Shown: positions 11,703-29,083, counted from the stretch's first letter. The stretch is DNA of 64,000 nucleotides from Syngnathus acus (GCF_901709675.1 NC_051097.1:6302039-6366038), one strand, 5' to 3'. A program made the numbers and translations. Notes: generated from the letters alone by a model not told the origin.

Positions 11703-14700
11703 CCTTTCTTAAATTTGACGATTAAGTGCGTCAGTAGCGTCCTGACTCAATTATGTGTAAGGACCCTCAAAATGCAGCTTTTATTTGACAGAAACTACCT
11801 GACGCCCACAGCCCTTGAGAAAGAACAAAAACTTTTTTGATAACATTTGTATTTGCAGAGTCGGGAATGCTCTCTTTTCAATTCATCGCAGGTGTGAGTG
11901 AGTCAGCGCATACATGCAATTGCTGTTACATTTATTATTATTGTACTGCAGTGGATCCAAAAGTGATGCATATTTTACCGTTTACAATCTCGACTCAGAA
12001 TTAAGTTTTCACTCCCATAAACTTAAAAGAAAGTAAACTGTCATATAGCATTTATAGAATCGTTCTATATTTTTTACTTTTTTAGCACTCTAATTTAAAA
12101 AGTCACAATCTAAACGTTTTTAAACCCCTTTAACATTCAACAAAACCAATTAAAATGTCAGTTTTTTTTTGGTTTTTCCCCCTCTCACATTACTATAAGG
12201 TGGTCATCCCTGCTCAACAGCAGCCAAATATGTGCTTCAAAATGATACAAACACAGTTTTACGATATCACGTTGGTAAATTTGCAAAGGAATTACAAGGC
12301 AGAATGGCACGTTTGTCCAATATGTTCTCACATATTTGCAGTTAGATGTTGAAAGACCAAGGTCATCCTCAGGGCCACCAACCACAGTCGAATCCTTTTT
12401 TATTTCCTGGAATTTATCTCAGCTGACTTCCAAACGGAAGACTTGATACACGTCATACCTTCTCAGAACAGCAGGGGGCGATAATTATAGGCAATACTAA
12501 ATGGATCCGAGTCCGGGCCAGTGGCCCGAAGCCTCTGACATTATACCACCAAATATTAAATGTTATTTACTTCAAGTTAGTTTAATAATGTCTGTTCCAA
12601 TACTTTTGCTCGCTTGAAAAGTTGAAAAACAAAAAGTTGCTCTCGCCTGGGTTAGGGTTAGGGTTGTTTGAGACATCTAAATGTAATTACCGTTTTTGCC
12701 ATGTATAATGCGCAAAATGTAACTAATTTATTGTCCTAAAATCTGGGGTGCGCATTATACATGGGTACAATTTTTATTATTTTTTTTTTATCCGGATATC
12801 ATACGGAGGCCGCCATTACAGATGCGCTTTCTTCTCTGCTGTTCACTTCAAACACGCTCCATACGAACACAATGCTCTCGTATCAGACGCTTGCTCGATC
12901 ACCTGCTCGTTTGCTGTCACAATGTACCCTACACAAATCCGAAACATTTCTTCGCTATCGAGTTTGCTAGCGCATGCGCAGTGATACTGACCGGCAGAAT
13001 AACATCCGGTTGTTCCCAAAGATGATCTTTTTTCTGAAATAATTTTACCTTTACGGACTTAAGTAGGAGTCAAAATTTGGGTGCGTATTATACATGGGTA
13101 CAGGTTTTTTTCCAGCATCAACATGCCATTTTTAGGGTGCGTATTATACATGGGGGTGCATTATACATGGAAAAAAACGGTACAATGAAATAAAAGCTGC
13201 GGCTTTAATTTCATTTTTAACAGTGAAATAACTGTTAAATGCTGTAAAATCCAAGTATTCTGTAGTTTTTACTGGTATTTGTTTGGATATTATAAGGAAA
13301 CACAATTACAACAAGTTAGTGTAAAATATTACTAGTTAATAATTGCGAAATGCTGGGAAATTTTAACAGTGATTCCGGACTGTATTTCCCTTCTGGGTTT
13401 CTGCTAAATCATTCTTGTTTTACCAGCTGCGAAATTGGAACGTTCTGGGTTTATTGTCCTTCTTCCTTATTATGTTCCGGAAGAAGACCGATTTAGTACA
13501 GAAATTATTTTGAGACGCAGGCAATGCTTATCTTAAATGCTGAGCAATGTCCAAAGCCACTGTACTCCTACATTTACTGTGAACTTTGAAATGTTGGCTG
13601 ACCTATTCTTGTTTCTATTTTATTTTATACTTTTGACAGTAAAAGCAGTAAAACGAGCTGAACTGAGATGGCCTGCTAACAGAGCAACTGGTGAAACGCT
13701 ATTGCTTGCTACATTCCTAAAAGTTGGCCAACAATATTTCAACCAATGCTGTTTATTTCTGCTTTTCGAGGGCCCTTAAACGGGAACTCAACTGACTTCA
13801 TGCAACTCTTCGGAATGTTGCAAACAACGACCGCTCCAATGCTACAAGATGACTTATTTTATTGTTTATCGAGAGGTCTTTCTTTTATTATGGGAGCTGT
13901 TTTATTTTATTTAAAAAAAATTAAGGCCACCAGTAAAAGTAGGACACGTACAGGCATTTAGAGTGGGAGCTTCTTTTCACGTCTCATGTTTATTGCTCTT
14001 AATTTAATTTTCCGCCTTCATGGTGTGTACTTTGTACTATCAGGTTTAACTCGCACCTCACTTTTTCTGATTCATCGATCATATTTTGATTATGTCTCCA
14101 GGTAGGTCATTGTAAGGAGGGGAAACAACAAGGAGATAAAGAAAGGCCTTATCTGCACACTACGGTGACTGCAAGGCCACTAATTTTATCACGCATCATT
14201 TTGACAGTTGGCTCGATTGTCATCGGTTTTGATTTGTGCTGTGCAAAGACTGTTATTACATCACTCAAACTTGTTTGTCTTCATCTCACGCCATTGTCCA
14301 GTGTTTAAAAATAAATAGAACAAAAACAATTAAAAAAATAATTGTATGTTCAACACGAATGTCAATAGTGAGGAAAAAATGGCATTTAAAAAAAAATAAT
14401 CAGAAAATGCTAATGATATAGGGAAATGTATTAAACATTTTTTTTAGAAGGCCACCATCCTGCTACAAGGCTTTTAATCCAACATCCATAAATGTATGTA
14501 TCATTATAATACAATGCAATAAATTATAGAGATGTGAAACCATCTTATCAATTGTTGGTGAGAAGAATTCAACAAGGAACAAGGAAACATAACTGTTTCC
14601 TGACAATCAACTAGTTGTGAAGTTCAAGGGGCGAGGTCTCCTGACACTAGCAAATAAAAACAGATGACCCGCAACACTGCAATGACAACATTTGTACGCT

Positions 14701-14829
14701 TCTGACAGGTAAGCCTCTCACATCTCGCTTTTCTCACAAGACTTGTTATAGTTAAGAGAACCAGCAGATGCTTTTCAATCAGCAAACCGATCCTACATTT
14801 ATCTTTTTTTTCTTAATTTGCTTTCAGAG
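11703..14829. other. Divergent intergenic stretch between the sftpb-like gene and mpx
   Basis: No convincing gene. It contains the sftpb-like promoter side, a CTCF-like motif (12468-12481), a short telomere-like tract near 12651, a transposon (about 12689-13182) and, at its end, an mpx 5' UTR exon that stops at a donor (CAG/GTAAGC) at 14709. The rest is AT-rich. Confidence 0.5.
12689..13182. mobile_element. Non-autonomous DNA transposon with inverted-repeat ends
   Basis: About 494 bp, opening ACCGTTTTTGCCATGTATAA and closing with an imperfect reverse complement (ATTATACATGG then AAAAAAACGGT). The motif GCGCATTATACATGGG recurs inside in direct orientation near both ends, so each terminus has a subterminal repeat. 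No transposase frame is present. The superfamily is not assigned. Confidence 0.65.
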
Positions 14830-17800
14830 ATGCTCTTTCCAGTCTTCTTCATGCTGGGCATCTGCCTGGTGCCTGCACACTTGACACCCACCGGTGAATG
14901 GAATATTATTTACATTTATAGAAAAATGTTTTCTCACTTTTGCTTGTTCAGTCAAATTAAAGATGTTTTTGACTATTTTCTTACTTTGTAGAACATCTTG
15001 GTAGCTCTTTCCTTCAACAATGCTTTGAGGAAGCCAAGAAGATTGTTGATGATGCCTACACATATTCCAGAGCAGAGTAAGTTCTATTTATTTTATCTAG
15101 TAATCTAGCTCACTAACTTCCATTGACTGAGTGTTTTTATGTAGAGATATCAACCAGCGAAGCAAGTAATTTTATACAAAATACTATGGTCAAACCGGTT
15201 TTTGTGTTAGGCTAACTAATTTAGGTGACTATATAAACATGTCAAATAATCTAACTAACGTACGAATGTATACCTTAGCTAATTACCGCTATCGTTACCT
15301 AGCTCAATGTAATATAACTTTATTAGCTTTGGTGAATTTTTGTGTTATGAAGTCAATTAACATTGCTTTAATGACTTGAGCATTAATAAACAAATCACAA
15401 TGGGTAACATTTTTGATCTCATAAAATACCGTTTAAAACCCGTAATTAATCAACCAATGAATATTAATATTTATGTGTTTTCTAGTAAATACCACAAACA
15501 TTGTTAAAAACTGGCCTGGCAGGAAGTTGTCAAATCTTTCACAATGTTATTTTCAATTGAATTGTCGCTTCCAGGAGTCTAAGGCGAGTGCGCAAGGATG
15601 TGGTGAGTCCTCACGACGCTCTGCGTCTTCTGAAGCAGCCTCGTGGGGAAACTCGCACGGCTGTGAGGGCCGCAGACTACATGGCGCAGACTTTGCACTT
15701 GGTGCAGCAGAGGGTGCACCGCATCCACAAACGCTCCCTCAACGCAACAGGTCAGACAGTGTGAGAATTTTTTTACGAATCAACGTTGCTGACATGGGTC
15801 GTCGTCACAGATTTGCTTTCTGGCGAGGATCTGGAAAAACTCGCCATGCTGACGGGATGCGCGACTCAAGTCAGGCCTCCGCCTTGTAGCTCGACGCAAA
15901 ACCTCGACAAGTATCGCACGATTACAGGCGTCTGCAACAACCGGTGAGCTTCTTACGTATGATTTTGAGTCGTTTCACTTACTCATCATTCAAATATTGA
16001 TCATTTCCAAATGTTGGAAACGGCACTTTGCTTTAAAATGGTAATAAGACACAAAACCACGACAAGTGTTGAAACTGCACTGTGTAACATGTTGGGCCAC
16101 ATGTAACAAAATGTTTACACTTCCTTCATTTCCGTTTTTTTTTTTTTGCGTTGTAGAATGAAGCCCCGCCTTGGAGCCTCCAACACTCCTTTCACCCGCT
16201 GGCTTCCCGCCGAGTACGACGACGGCATCTCGGAACCTAGAGGGTGGCAGCCCAACCGAACGTTCAACAACTTCATTCTTCCCCTGGTACTTGTTTGGCA
16301 CCCGCGATGTCTCTCGTGTTTTATGAGCCGAACCAAAAAGCCAATCAGCTGTCCTTCGCCCTCAGGTCCGCCAGGTGTCTAATAATATCCTGAGCACCAC
16401 GGATGCGGGCGTGGTCAACGATACGGAGTTCTCTCTCATGGTGACCTTTTTCGGCCAGTGGAACGACCACGACCTCACCTTTACTCCCTTCTCGCCAAGC
16501 ATCCGCTCCTTCAGCAACGGGATAAACTGCGACGAGAGCTGCGAACGCACCGAGCCCTGCATCCCCATCGAGGTCCGTCTCTGAAACTCAAATTGTTGGC
16601 CTGAAGTTAAAAAAACGTAACTTTTTGGCATCTGTTTTTAATTAAAGATTCCTCCCGGCGACCCACGCTTGCCCACCGGTCCTGATAGCTGCATCCCCTC
16701 GTTCAGATCGGCCCCCGCATGCGGCACGGGATTCTCGGCCTACAACTTTGGAGGAGAGCCGGTCAAGCGCGAGCAAATCAACGCGCTGACCGCCTTCCTG
16801 GATCTGAGCCAGGTTTACGGCTCCGAGCCTAAGCTCGCCCTCAGTCTCCGAGATCTCAACAGCGACGGACTTATGCGAGTCAATGACCGGTTTACCGACA
16901 ACGGACGGGAGCTGCTGCCCTTTCACCCTCTGCAGGTCAACATGTGCGCTACCCGCAAACGTGTGACCAATGACCCCAATGCCACAGAGGTTCCCTGCTT
17001 TATTGGAGGTTAGTCATATTTTCTGTTTTTAGGCTTCCTGCTTCGAAATGATGCCACACTCATGAATAATTTCCTGTCTTCCAGGTGACACCCGCGTAGA
17101 TGAGAATATCGCTCTGACCTCCATGCACACCATGTTCTTGCGTGAACACAACCGTCTAGCCCGTGCTCTGAAGAGACTCAACCCCCAATGGGACAGTGAG
17201 ACGATCTACCAAGAAACGCGCAAGATCATGGGCGCTTACGCAGAGGTCAGATTCAGCTCCCTTCATAGTTTTGGCTCCAAATGTGAAATCCTGAACTCAT
17301 TCATTGCATTTTAGGTGTTTATAATCCGTGACTATCTGCCGCACATCGTGGGTGACGATGCCATGCGCAGGCTGCTTGGACGTTATCCCGGCTACAACTC
17401 AAACGTGGACCCCAGGATCTCCAACGTCTTTGCCACGGCGGCATACCGCTTTGCTCACTTGGCCATCCAGCCTGTCTTAGGCCGCCTGGGCCCCGACTAC
17501 ACTCAAGATCGTCAGTTTCCCAGCGTTCCCTTATTCAAAGCCTTCTTCACCCCCTGGAGAATCATATTTGAGGGTTAGTTGTCTCTGTCTCTCTCGCTCT
17601 CTCTCAGTTATGTTTCAAATTAGACAGTCACACGATTAATCTTGAATCACTACACTGGATTTAAATGACAGTTTTCATTTCTTGCAAAGTGCTCGTGAAT
17701 TTAAAGACATTATGTCCCCTCCAGGTGGCATCGACTCACTGGTGCGTGGTCTCGTGGGCGGTCCTGCTAAACTGAACACTCAGGACCACATGATGGTGGA

Positions 17801-18901
17801 TGCTATCAGGGAGAGGCTCTTCCAGTTCGTGCAACACCTGGCTCTGGACCTGGGTTCGCTCAACATGCAGAGGTCGCGTGACCACGGCATACCCGGTAGG
17901 TCACTTCTTCCCATTCATCACAGATGACCATTTCCTCATCCCCTTACTTTCTGTGTTTACTAGGCTACAACGCATGGCGCAAATTCTGTAACCTGTCCGA
18001 GCCCAGGAACCAGGCCGAGCTTGCTCGGGTCCTGAATAACACCGACCTGGCCCGCAGACTGCTGCGACTCTACGGGACGCCCGCCAACATTGACGTCTGG
18101 CTGGGGGGCGTGGCTGAGCCCTTTGTCCGCGGCGGCCGCGTTGGGCCTCTCTTTGCCTGCATCATCGCCACCCAGTTCCAGAGGATCCGCCAGGGTGACA
18201 GGTCAGTCTCATGGACAGATGGATGGATTGATATTGTCCCTGAAGGCAACACCTCACATAGATAGAAAGATAGATCACACTTCTTATCAGCTAATGGAGC
18301 TCTTTGCAAAATTCAAAGGCTGTGGTACGAGAACCCTGGCGTCTTCTCGGCGAGGCAGAGAGCCGCCCTTTCCACCGCCACCATGTCCAGGCTCATCTGC
18401 GACAACACCGGCATCACGAGCGTTCCGAGAGATGTATTCAGTGTTATCTCGAGACGTAACCGACTTGTACGCTGCAACAACGTGCGACGACTGAACCTGG
18501 CGCCGTGGAGAGAGAGGAGGTGTACAGATTTCTTGGGTGAGAAAATTGATGTTGCTATTTATTGATTTCATATTATATTTCATTATTATTTCATTTAGTC
18601 CCTCCTAATTTTGATGGAGTAAGCGCCAACATAGAATCCACAGCATCACGTTTTATTTGACTTTTTTTTTTTTTTTTTTTTTTTTTTGCAGAGAATGGTT
18701 CCTGTCCTGATCTCCCACCCGATCCTGAATTTGAAGTCAGTGCTCCCTTTATTAAACCGTTCTCTCCAACACCATACAACTTATTTAACGCTATGTTTTT
18801 AATTGTCAGTCTCCTTTAAAAATGCTAAATTTTACTGTCTTGTCATGCAGGAACACATTTTAAATGAGTTCTCCGGGGATGAGATGGATAACGAGGTATA
18901 G
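14830..18901 (+). CDS. mpx: mpx: myeloperoxidase/eosinophil peroxidase-family haem peroxidase
   Basis: Secreted or granule haem peroxidase of granulocytes, which oxidises halides with H2O2. Fourteen coding exons fit: 14830-14893, 14992-15076, 15575-15750, 15811-15943, 16157-16286, 16366-16572, 16648-17008, 17085-17245, 17315-17573, 17725-17895, 17964-18201, 18319-18536, 18692-18735 and 18851-18901. They give about 765 residues (human MPO 745). A signal peptide ([16 protein letters not shown]) opens it. Key residues seen are the distal GQWNDHD (Gln, haem-linked Asp, His), the catalytic Arg and haem-linked Glu in RVDEN, the proximal His in YRFAH, and NMQRSRDHG. Where MPO has Met243 (its unique sulfonium link) this protein has Asn. 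The end is ambiguous: GAG/GTATAG reads straight to a stop or acts as a donor to a last exon at 19567 that adds LPV and stops. A poly(A) signal is at 19981. Confidence 0.92.
18662..18691 (+). repeat. 27-T polypyrimidine tract at an mpx splice acceptor
   Basis: An uninterrupted run of about 27 T directly precedes GCAG at the exon starting at 18692. It serves as the polypyrimidine tract but is also a slippage-prone homopolymer. Confidence 0.8.
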
Positions 18902-19511
18902 TCATCACACCAAATAAGCTCTTTATTAATTTATGAAATGAAAAGTGGAAGTAGCAATGTTGGATAGCATAGAAGCATTGTAGCATATTAGTGAAAGATA
19001 GCAATGTAGCATACTGACTAGCTCAATAGCTAAATGGAAATTCAGAAAAACAATTCTGAATATCAAACTGTGGCATTTAATTGTGCGTCCAAAACCTAAA
19101 TTTTATTATGTCTTTCCTTGACATGTACCCCACAAGCATCCAAAGGATGAGCAGGATAATGAGATACTTAGAACTCACATTTTTAACTCTCTGTTTACAT
19201 GTACATTTCAAGTGATGCAAATCCTATATGACACTGACCACACAAAAGTAAACAATAATATTTTAAAAATACAATACTAAATTAAATTAAATTTTCCTCC
19301 ATTGAAATACAGTAAGCCATTCAATGCATTTTTTTAGGGTAATTTTGAATATTTCATTAGATTGCTCCCTTGTTCAGAAATTTTGTAAATGATGCAGTCT
19401 GTTATTCTATAAATTATGAGTCTAGACTGAAATCAATCTTCAATTTAATGCAGTATACAAGAAAGACTTTTAAAAATATATACTTTTGCAGTTTTCAAAA
19501 AGTAAGAAACA

Positions 19512-19525
19512 GCACCCTCTGCTGG
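19512..19525 (-). promoter_or_regulatory. CTCF-like motif (minus strand)
   Basis: The minus strand reads CCAGCAGAGGGTGC, one mismatch from the core consensus CCASYAGRKGGCRS. It lies at the 3' end of mpx. Sequence match only. Confidence 0.3.
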
Positions 19526-19989
19526 ACATATGTGGCCTTCATTTGTCTCATTTTGTTTCCCTGCAGCTTCCAGTCTGAAGCTGAAAGAGCCCAGCCACTT
19601 GGCATCATCATAACCCAGCGCCCGTTTGCCCTCATCGTCCACTTGTGTCAATTCAGTCCAACCTCCACATGAATTTATCTCCAAAGAGCAAAACCAACAC
19701 CAGCATATTTCTCCTCATGCCAGCGCAGAGTCAACCTTTATGTGCATCACTTTCTTCTGGCCGACTAACACCCGCACTTTTTTGTTGTCCTCCCTCATAC
19801 GTGCACGCGGGTTGCTGACAATGACAAAAAAAAAAAAAAAATCTTCTTTCTGTTACAACATGCGATTTGTCTTATTTTTGGTTTGTGCAGTGATTTTATT
19901 TTTTTTTTATGTAGAAAGCATAGGCACGCGCAAAGGCTATTTTTTACTGAATCCTTCTCATCTGTTTCTGTTCTGCACTTAATAAAAAC

Positions 19990-22900
19990 TGTAAAAAAAA
20001 TAATTGCAACCAAGTGTTTTTATGCTCGTGTTCTTAATTTGAGGTCGTCAAGTCACATTTTATGAATTTAAACACATAGGACTACCAGAAATGTTGGAAA
20101 AACTTGACAGGGAACCAGTTGTAAAACATGTATGAATTTTTTTTTTTCCTTTTTCCAGATACCCAACAAGAGGATGTGCAAATGAAGATCATATGACAAC
20201 TCTATAAAAAGTAAGACTGGAAGGTTGTGCAATAATGTTGAATGTCCTGTAGGTGGCGGTAGTTTTTCTATGTTTCCCCATTTGCTACTTTGGAAAGCAG
20301 ACACATTTGGCCTAATTTTCATTTCCATCTCATATTTATGGTCATCGTGAAACCTAATCTACTTATATTTGTTTATACGTATTGTGACTGTACTGTAATT
20401 GAATTCGGTTACTTGTAAACTACAATCTTTTTTTATTTGTCTGGAGGCAGCTTCGTGTAAATATGCTTCAACACAGATGTTTTTACACTTACCATTTAGA
20501 CAATATTAGCAATGAGGTAACAACATATTTCCTGTCGCGTTATGAAAAAATGGAGGATGCAATATTGGGCAAACAAATGAATGAATGCCAGACCAGAATA
20601 GACCTGTTGTCCATTTGGACCTCAAGGACAGTCTGTGATGCATTCAAGAACATTCTGCAACACTCAGAACTTATTAGTACGTCATAAATGACAGATGTGC
20701 AAAGGCACAAATGTTATACTGTGAGCAAATGAGACCTCCTACTACATTCTTCCACTTGTAAGTGAAACAGAGACATTGGAATTTTCTTTTATAAATCCAT
20801 AAATCTACATGACAGTATGAGTCCAAGTACTGTCTATATAAAGTGTGCTGGGGTGCGCTTTCACTCCGCCTCCCTTGATGCTTTGAAAAGAGTGCCACGT
20901 CGTCCTCCAGACTGTGTACGTGCGTGTGTGTGCGTGTGCCTGCGCCTGCTCATGCTTCCCGAGTAGTGGAAACCCAGTATTTAGGAAACACTTGAGTTAT
21001 CTCCATCTGTTAAAGAACTTTGAGCTTGGCCTGAATGTATTTGAATAGGCTTAGGTTTTGCTAAACAAATAAATGGATGGGAAACCCCATTTCAAGGAAA
21101 ATGAATGAAGTTTGCTCTCACAATCAAAAAGTTTGGCTTTTCAATCTCAGCTCCGGCATTCCTATTTGGTGTTTTGCATATTCTCGGTCAAACTATCCCG
21201 ATGTTTACGTTTGGATATTATTCTTGTATAGAAACAATTAACGGATAACTAGTTTTTGAAAGTATCATGGATAATAGTTTCATATTAAGATTTTTTTTAG
21301 CAAGAATGATGGAAATTGAGGCACAAGATTTGTTTCCGCAGGCTGCAAAAAAGTGGTTGGCCGAATTAGAGGGACGTACGCGAGGATTGCTGTCATTTTG
21401 ATTGAATTACTCGTAGTGGTATCGGTATGGAAAAAAAAGTGGTATCGAACCCTTTTTCGTCATGTTGTGTTGTTGTTTTTCCATGACAATGGGGTTGCAA
21501 TTAAAAATAATGAATTAGCATTGACGAAAGCGAAATCCAAAAGTGTGCATTTACTGCTCAATCTGCCATCAAAGGGTATGATGCTCTTAAAAAGTACTTT
21601 CAATAAAATCCCTGCCTGCACACTAGACTCAAACAAAACAAAATGTCTGCCAGATGTTGACCAAGTGAGTGTACTTTAAATTGTTCAATTTAGTATCATG
21701 AGAAAATGGAGGACCCCCCCCCCCTCCCCAATCCAAATAGACTAAGCAAGAGGCCATTTTCTTTCCTTTTGTATTGTTCCCTGTTGTTTTTCTACAAAAA
21801 GCCACAATGACTCTAACAGAATTTGGAAATAATATTGAATAGTTTCCTAAAATAGCAATGTCTTTGTGATATCAACAAACTTTCTAGCAGGCTTTCGTAT
21901 CAAACATTTGGTAGACCATTCATAACATTAGAAGGAAAGTGGCTCTACGTAATGGCCCTGTGGAACACCAGAGGATATTTTTACTAAAAACACTCCCCGT
22001 GTTCTGCCAGTTATAATTCATCAGAGGCACGAATTGATTCAAATTCCTGCAGCTCAATTGGACGGCCAAAAATGTGGACCTGAGATGGATTCCAGAAACA
22101 AAAGAACTTGGTTAATTCCTTACAGATGTGTAAGGAATTGAGAGGAGAAGTGAAAGTTTTGTGAATTATGAGCAAAAAAAAAACAAAAAAAAACAGAGAC
22201 CTGCTGCATCTGGATCAGACTTGTTTCTCATTGAGCCATGTTTTTCACTTTCATGGGACGTTCCATTAATGAAATGAAACACAATAAAGTGCTTGTGAAG
22301 AGAGAAACTCAAAGCAGCTGTGAAGCAGTGAAGGTCACTCAAATGTTCACTTTAGGTACAACTTTTTTTGCCCTATTTTCTTGGGCTCTTTTCTCAATCT
22401 GCAAAGACGTGTATAATTACAAAGCATAAACTTATACTTATCTTGTGTGTGTGCCCAGTCCAAGAGGTTTTGCAGGGAGGAAAAAAGTTTTGGATGCTTC
22501 TGTGACTCCACTTGGCTTCCATCCAGGACCACAGCTTGCGCAAGATAGACCAGCAGCCTCACGTGACGGTAAACGATGATGTCTGTCCCGTCTGTTATCT
22601 GAGAAGTGTAAGACTGCCTCCGAGTAATTTACCGCTCACTCCTGGATACCGTTAACCCTTGATAGGGAATTTAATGAAATGCTTAGTTGAGTATTGTGCA
22701 AGTCTTGGAAACGTTTTCCATTGTAAAAATACAATTAGCTGATGTTAAAGTGGGAATTTGCAGTTTTGAAACGGTTAGTAAGATCTGTACGCTCCTCACT
22801 AACTTGGACGAGTGCAATTCTAAAACATGGTTATTGATAATGGCATGGAATTTTAAAAGCGTGTATTCTCGGTTAACAGTCAGCGAGAATGCTGTCCAGC

Positions 22901-24389
22901 TTTAACAAAATCACAGGCGTTGGCAATTTTGTGTTCAAAAAGGGTGGTTTGCGCCGATGCGGGAGTGAACACAACTGACTCAATTCGACGAGAATCAAGG
23001 AACATTTGAAAATTGGCCCTTTGCTATCTTTGAATCGAAATGGGAACACAAGTTCAAATTTTATTTCATATTATATTCCAATCCTTATGCCATACAAGTT
23101 TAACAATAGTTAGCTGGTAAAAAAAAAAAACAAATCAGCAAGCAACTGGTTTTTGAATGTGTTCTCCAGTCGTCCTTGCAGGCATATTAACTACAAAAAG
23201 AATCACCACAGAAATTTGAAAATGGAGCTGAAAAAATCTCTCTCAACGCTCCAGTAATCTAATTTCAAAAATTGCATGGGGACACCACAGCTGACGCAAG
23301 CTCGGTAGCCAATAGGAAAGCAACTAACAAACAAATGTTAATAACTTGCAGGTGTCGTCACGGTAGCGACTCTTCAATCCGTCTTCGTCGCTCGCTTGTG
23401 GCTCAAATCGTCCTCTGCCCAGTGATCACAGCTTGAACGGCAGCCGATCAAAGCATCCATGTGAGCATGTGCCAAAAGCAGCAACATGGCCTGAGAATGC
23501 ATGCAATAGCCAAACAGCTTCCGAGATATTTTTGATTATGTTGGCATCACGTAGAGAGGGTTCCACATCCTCTTCTAGCATCTGATGCACTGGAGCTGGT
23601 GGCCACACAATCACCAGGACATCTGAGGACAGGAAATATCCTTGTGGGGTCAAAATGTCGTTACTGCAGTTGTTGTTTGCGGTGAAGCCAGTTGATATGT
23701 GAGGAAACCAAAATTACCATAGCTGAGCCAATGTAATCCCTGGATGGCTTGTAGAGATTTTTTTCTATAAATATGGAAATTAAAGGCTTTAATGTTTCCC
23801 AAACTGAGCATTATAGCGCTGACGTTAACAGCGATAGTTGTTTTATAGGATCGGAACTAGGAAGACGACTGGAGTGTTAATCCATTTCTGTTCATTGTAT
23901 CACTTGGTCCCAATGCAAGTTGACTTTAACAGCAATTTGTGAAAATTAATTCATTAATATGGTAATAAGATATACCCAGGGGTGTCCAAAGAGGGGAGCT
24001 GAGATTCAGGTTTTGAGACTTCAGACTTCACTTGGTCCATTTGTTTTGCTTTGTGCTGTGAGCTAAAATTTGTGACAAGAAACTGTTCGATCGTAAGGCA
24101 AAAAAAAAAAAAAAAGACTTATTCAAAAGAGCCTGCAGGGTCAGACAGACGTCAAGTATTCAGTTATATGACTAGTAGCAGACTTGTGTAACCATCCGAT
24201 GATGCCAACTCACAACTCCGCCTCCTCCTTCCCATCTCTAAGTGCATGTGCAGGCAGCAGGAGTGGAGAGATGTGACTTTCACACTTTCCCTTGCCTTGT
24301 GTGTGCTCTCCGCGTCAGCTTTGCAAATTGACATGGTGGATTTGTAAATTAAAACCAAGACAAGTGCCAGGGTCGCGAGTGAGTCCAAC
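19990..24389. other. 4.4 kb gene-poor stretch between mpx and lox
   Basis: No gene was accepted. It contains a CTCF-like motif (20246-20259), two minus-strand open frames with some coding-like character (22347-22562 and 23426-23653) but no coherent gene, poly-C and poly-A runs near 21715 and 24100, and the lox promoter and 5' UTR at its end. Confidence 0.5.
20246..20259 (+). promoter_or_regulatory. CTCF-like motif
   Basis: CCTGTAGGTGGCGG, one mismatch from CCASYAGRKGGCRS, in the mpx-lox interval. Confidence 0.3.
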
Positions 24390-28239
<3,850 letters not shown>

Positions 28240-28935
28240 TGAAGAAGAATCGTTCACGGCATCTGAAGTGTGAAGATGACTGCATTTGAGCGTATTTACA
28301 ACACAAGGAGTTATTTTTAAACTTAGTTTAAAATGTCAGAATACTCACGGTTTATATAGTTTAGACATAAATAGAATTTTTTTTAATTGCATGCCATGTC
28401 CCTTCAATAATGGCTTTCTGAACATTTGGATGTTACTTCCTCGTATTTTCTGCTTTTTGCCTCTTTCTGGCTCTTTATATTCTATTTTTTACTTTTGAAT
28501 GTTGTCTTCTTTCCCATGAAGTATTACAACACAGTACAACACATCTTTAAAATGTTAATTGGTATTTAATAACATGCTTTATTTTAAATCACAAACCAAA
28601 TTTATCCTTTTTTTAATAACAAAATGTGTTCAGTACTAATCTTATTTGAATAAAGGTTTGTGATACTGTATCGTTTGCAAGAAAGATGGATTTGAAGTGA
28701 TTCACCTTTCTCCTTGTGACATCATGTCAGCTATCTGAACTTGTATGACGTTTTGTCTCATGTCGTCATTCTCTCTCTCTCAACATTATTACACGTGTAC
28801 TCCTTGAAATCGCCGTTAGAGGGCGGTAACAAAACTACCTTGTGAAAAAAATTATGCGCACTTGTTTCCTTGTGCACGTATTGTACTTCGTACTTGTGGA
28901 CTTCTGCGTCATCAGCAAGCAAACCATCCTTGAAC

Positions 28936-29014
28936 ATAATAAATAATGATAATATGATAATAACGATAATATAATAATAATGATAGTAATAATAATAGTA
29001 ATAATAATAATAAA
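28936..29014. repeat. Imperfect (AAT/GAT)n microsatellite
   Basis: About 80 bp of interrupted AATAAT/GATAAT units. It creates the low-complexity Tyr/Ile-rich open frames on the minus strand here, which are not genes. Confidence 0.8.
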
Positions 29015-29083
29015 GGACCAAATGAAAGTATCCACTTTTATGACTCGAGTACCCGTATGTGGTCTGGCTGCAAGAGTCCACCA

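Noticed and set aside
12651-12666. Telomere-like GGGTTAGGGTTAGGG tract
   Set aside because: Under three repeat units; too short to argue for a fusion point or interstitial telomere.
22347-22562. Minus-strand frame with coding-like composition (YLAQAVVLDGSQVESQKHPK)
   Set aside because: It may be a single exon or relic, but I found no partner exons in phase, start or family match, so it was not annotated.
23426-23653. 75-codon minus-strand frame in the mpx-lox interval
   Set aside because: No signal, no domain and no matching exons; a chance frame is as likely.
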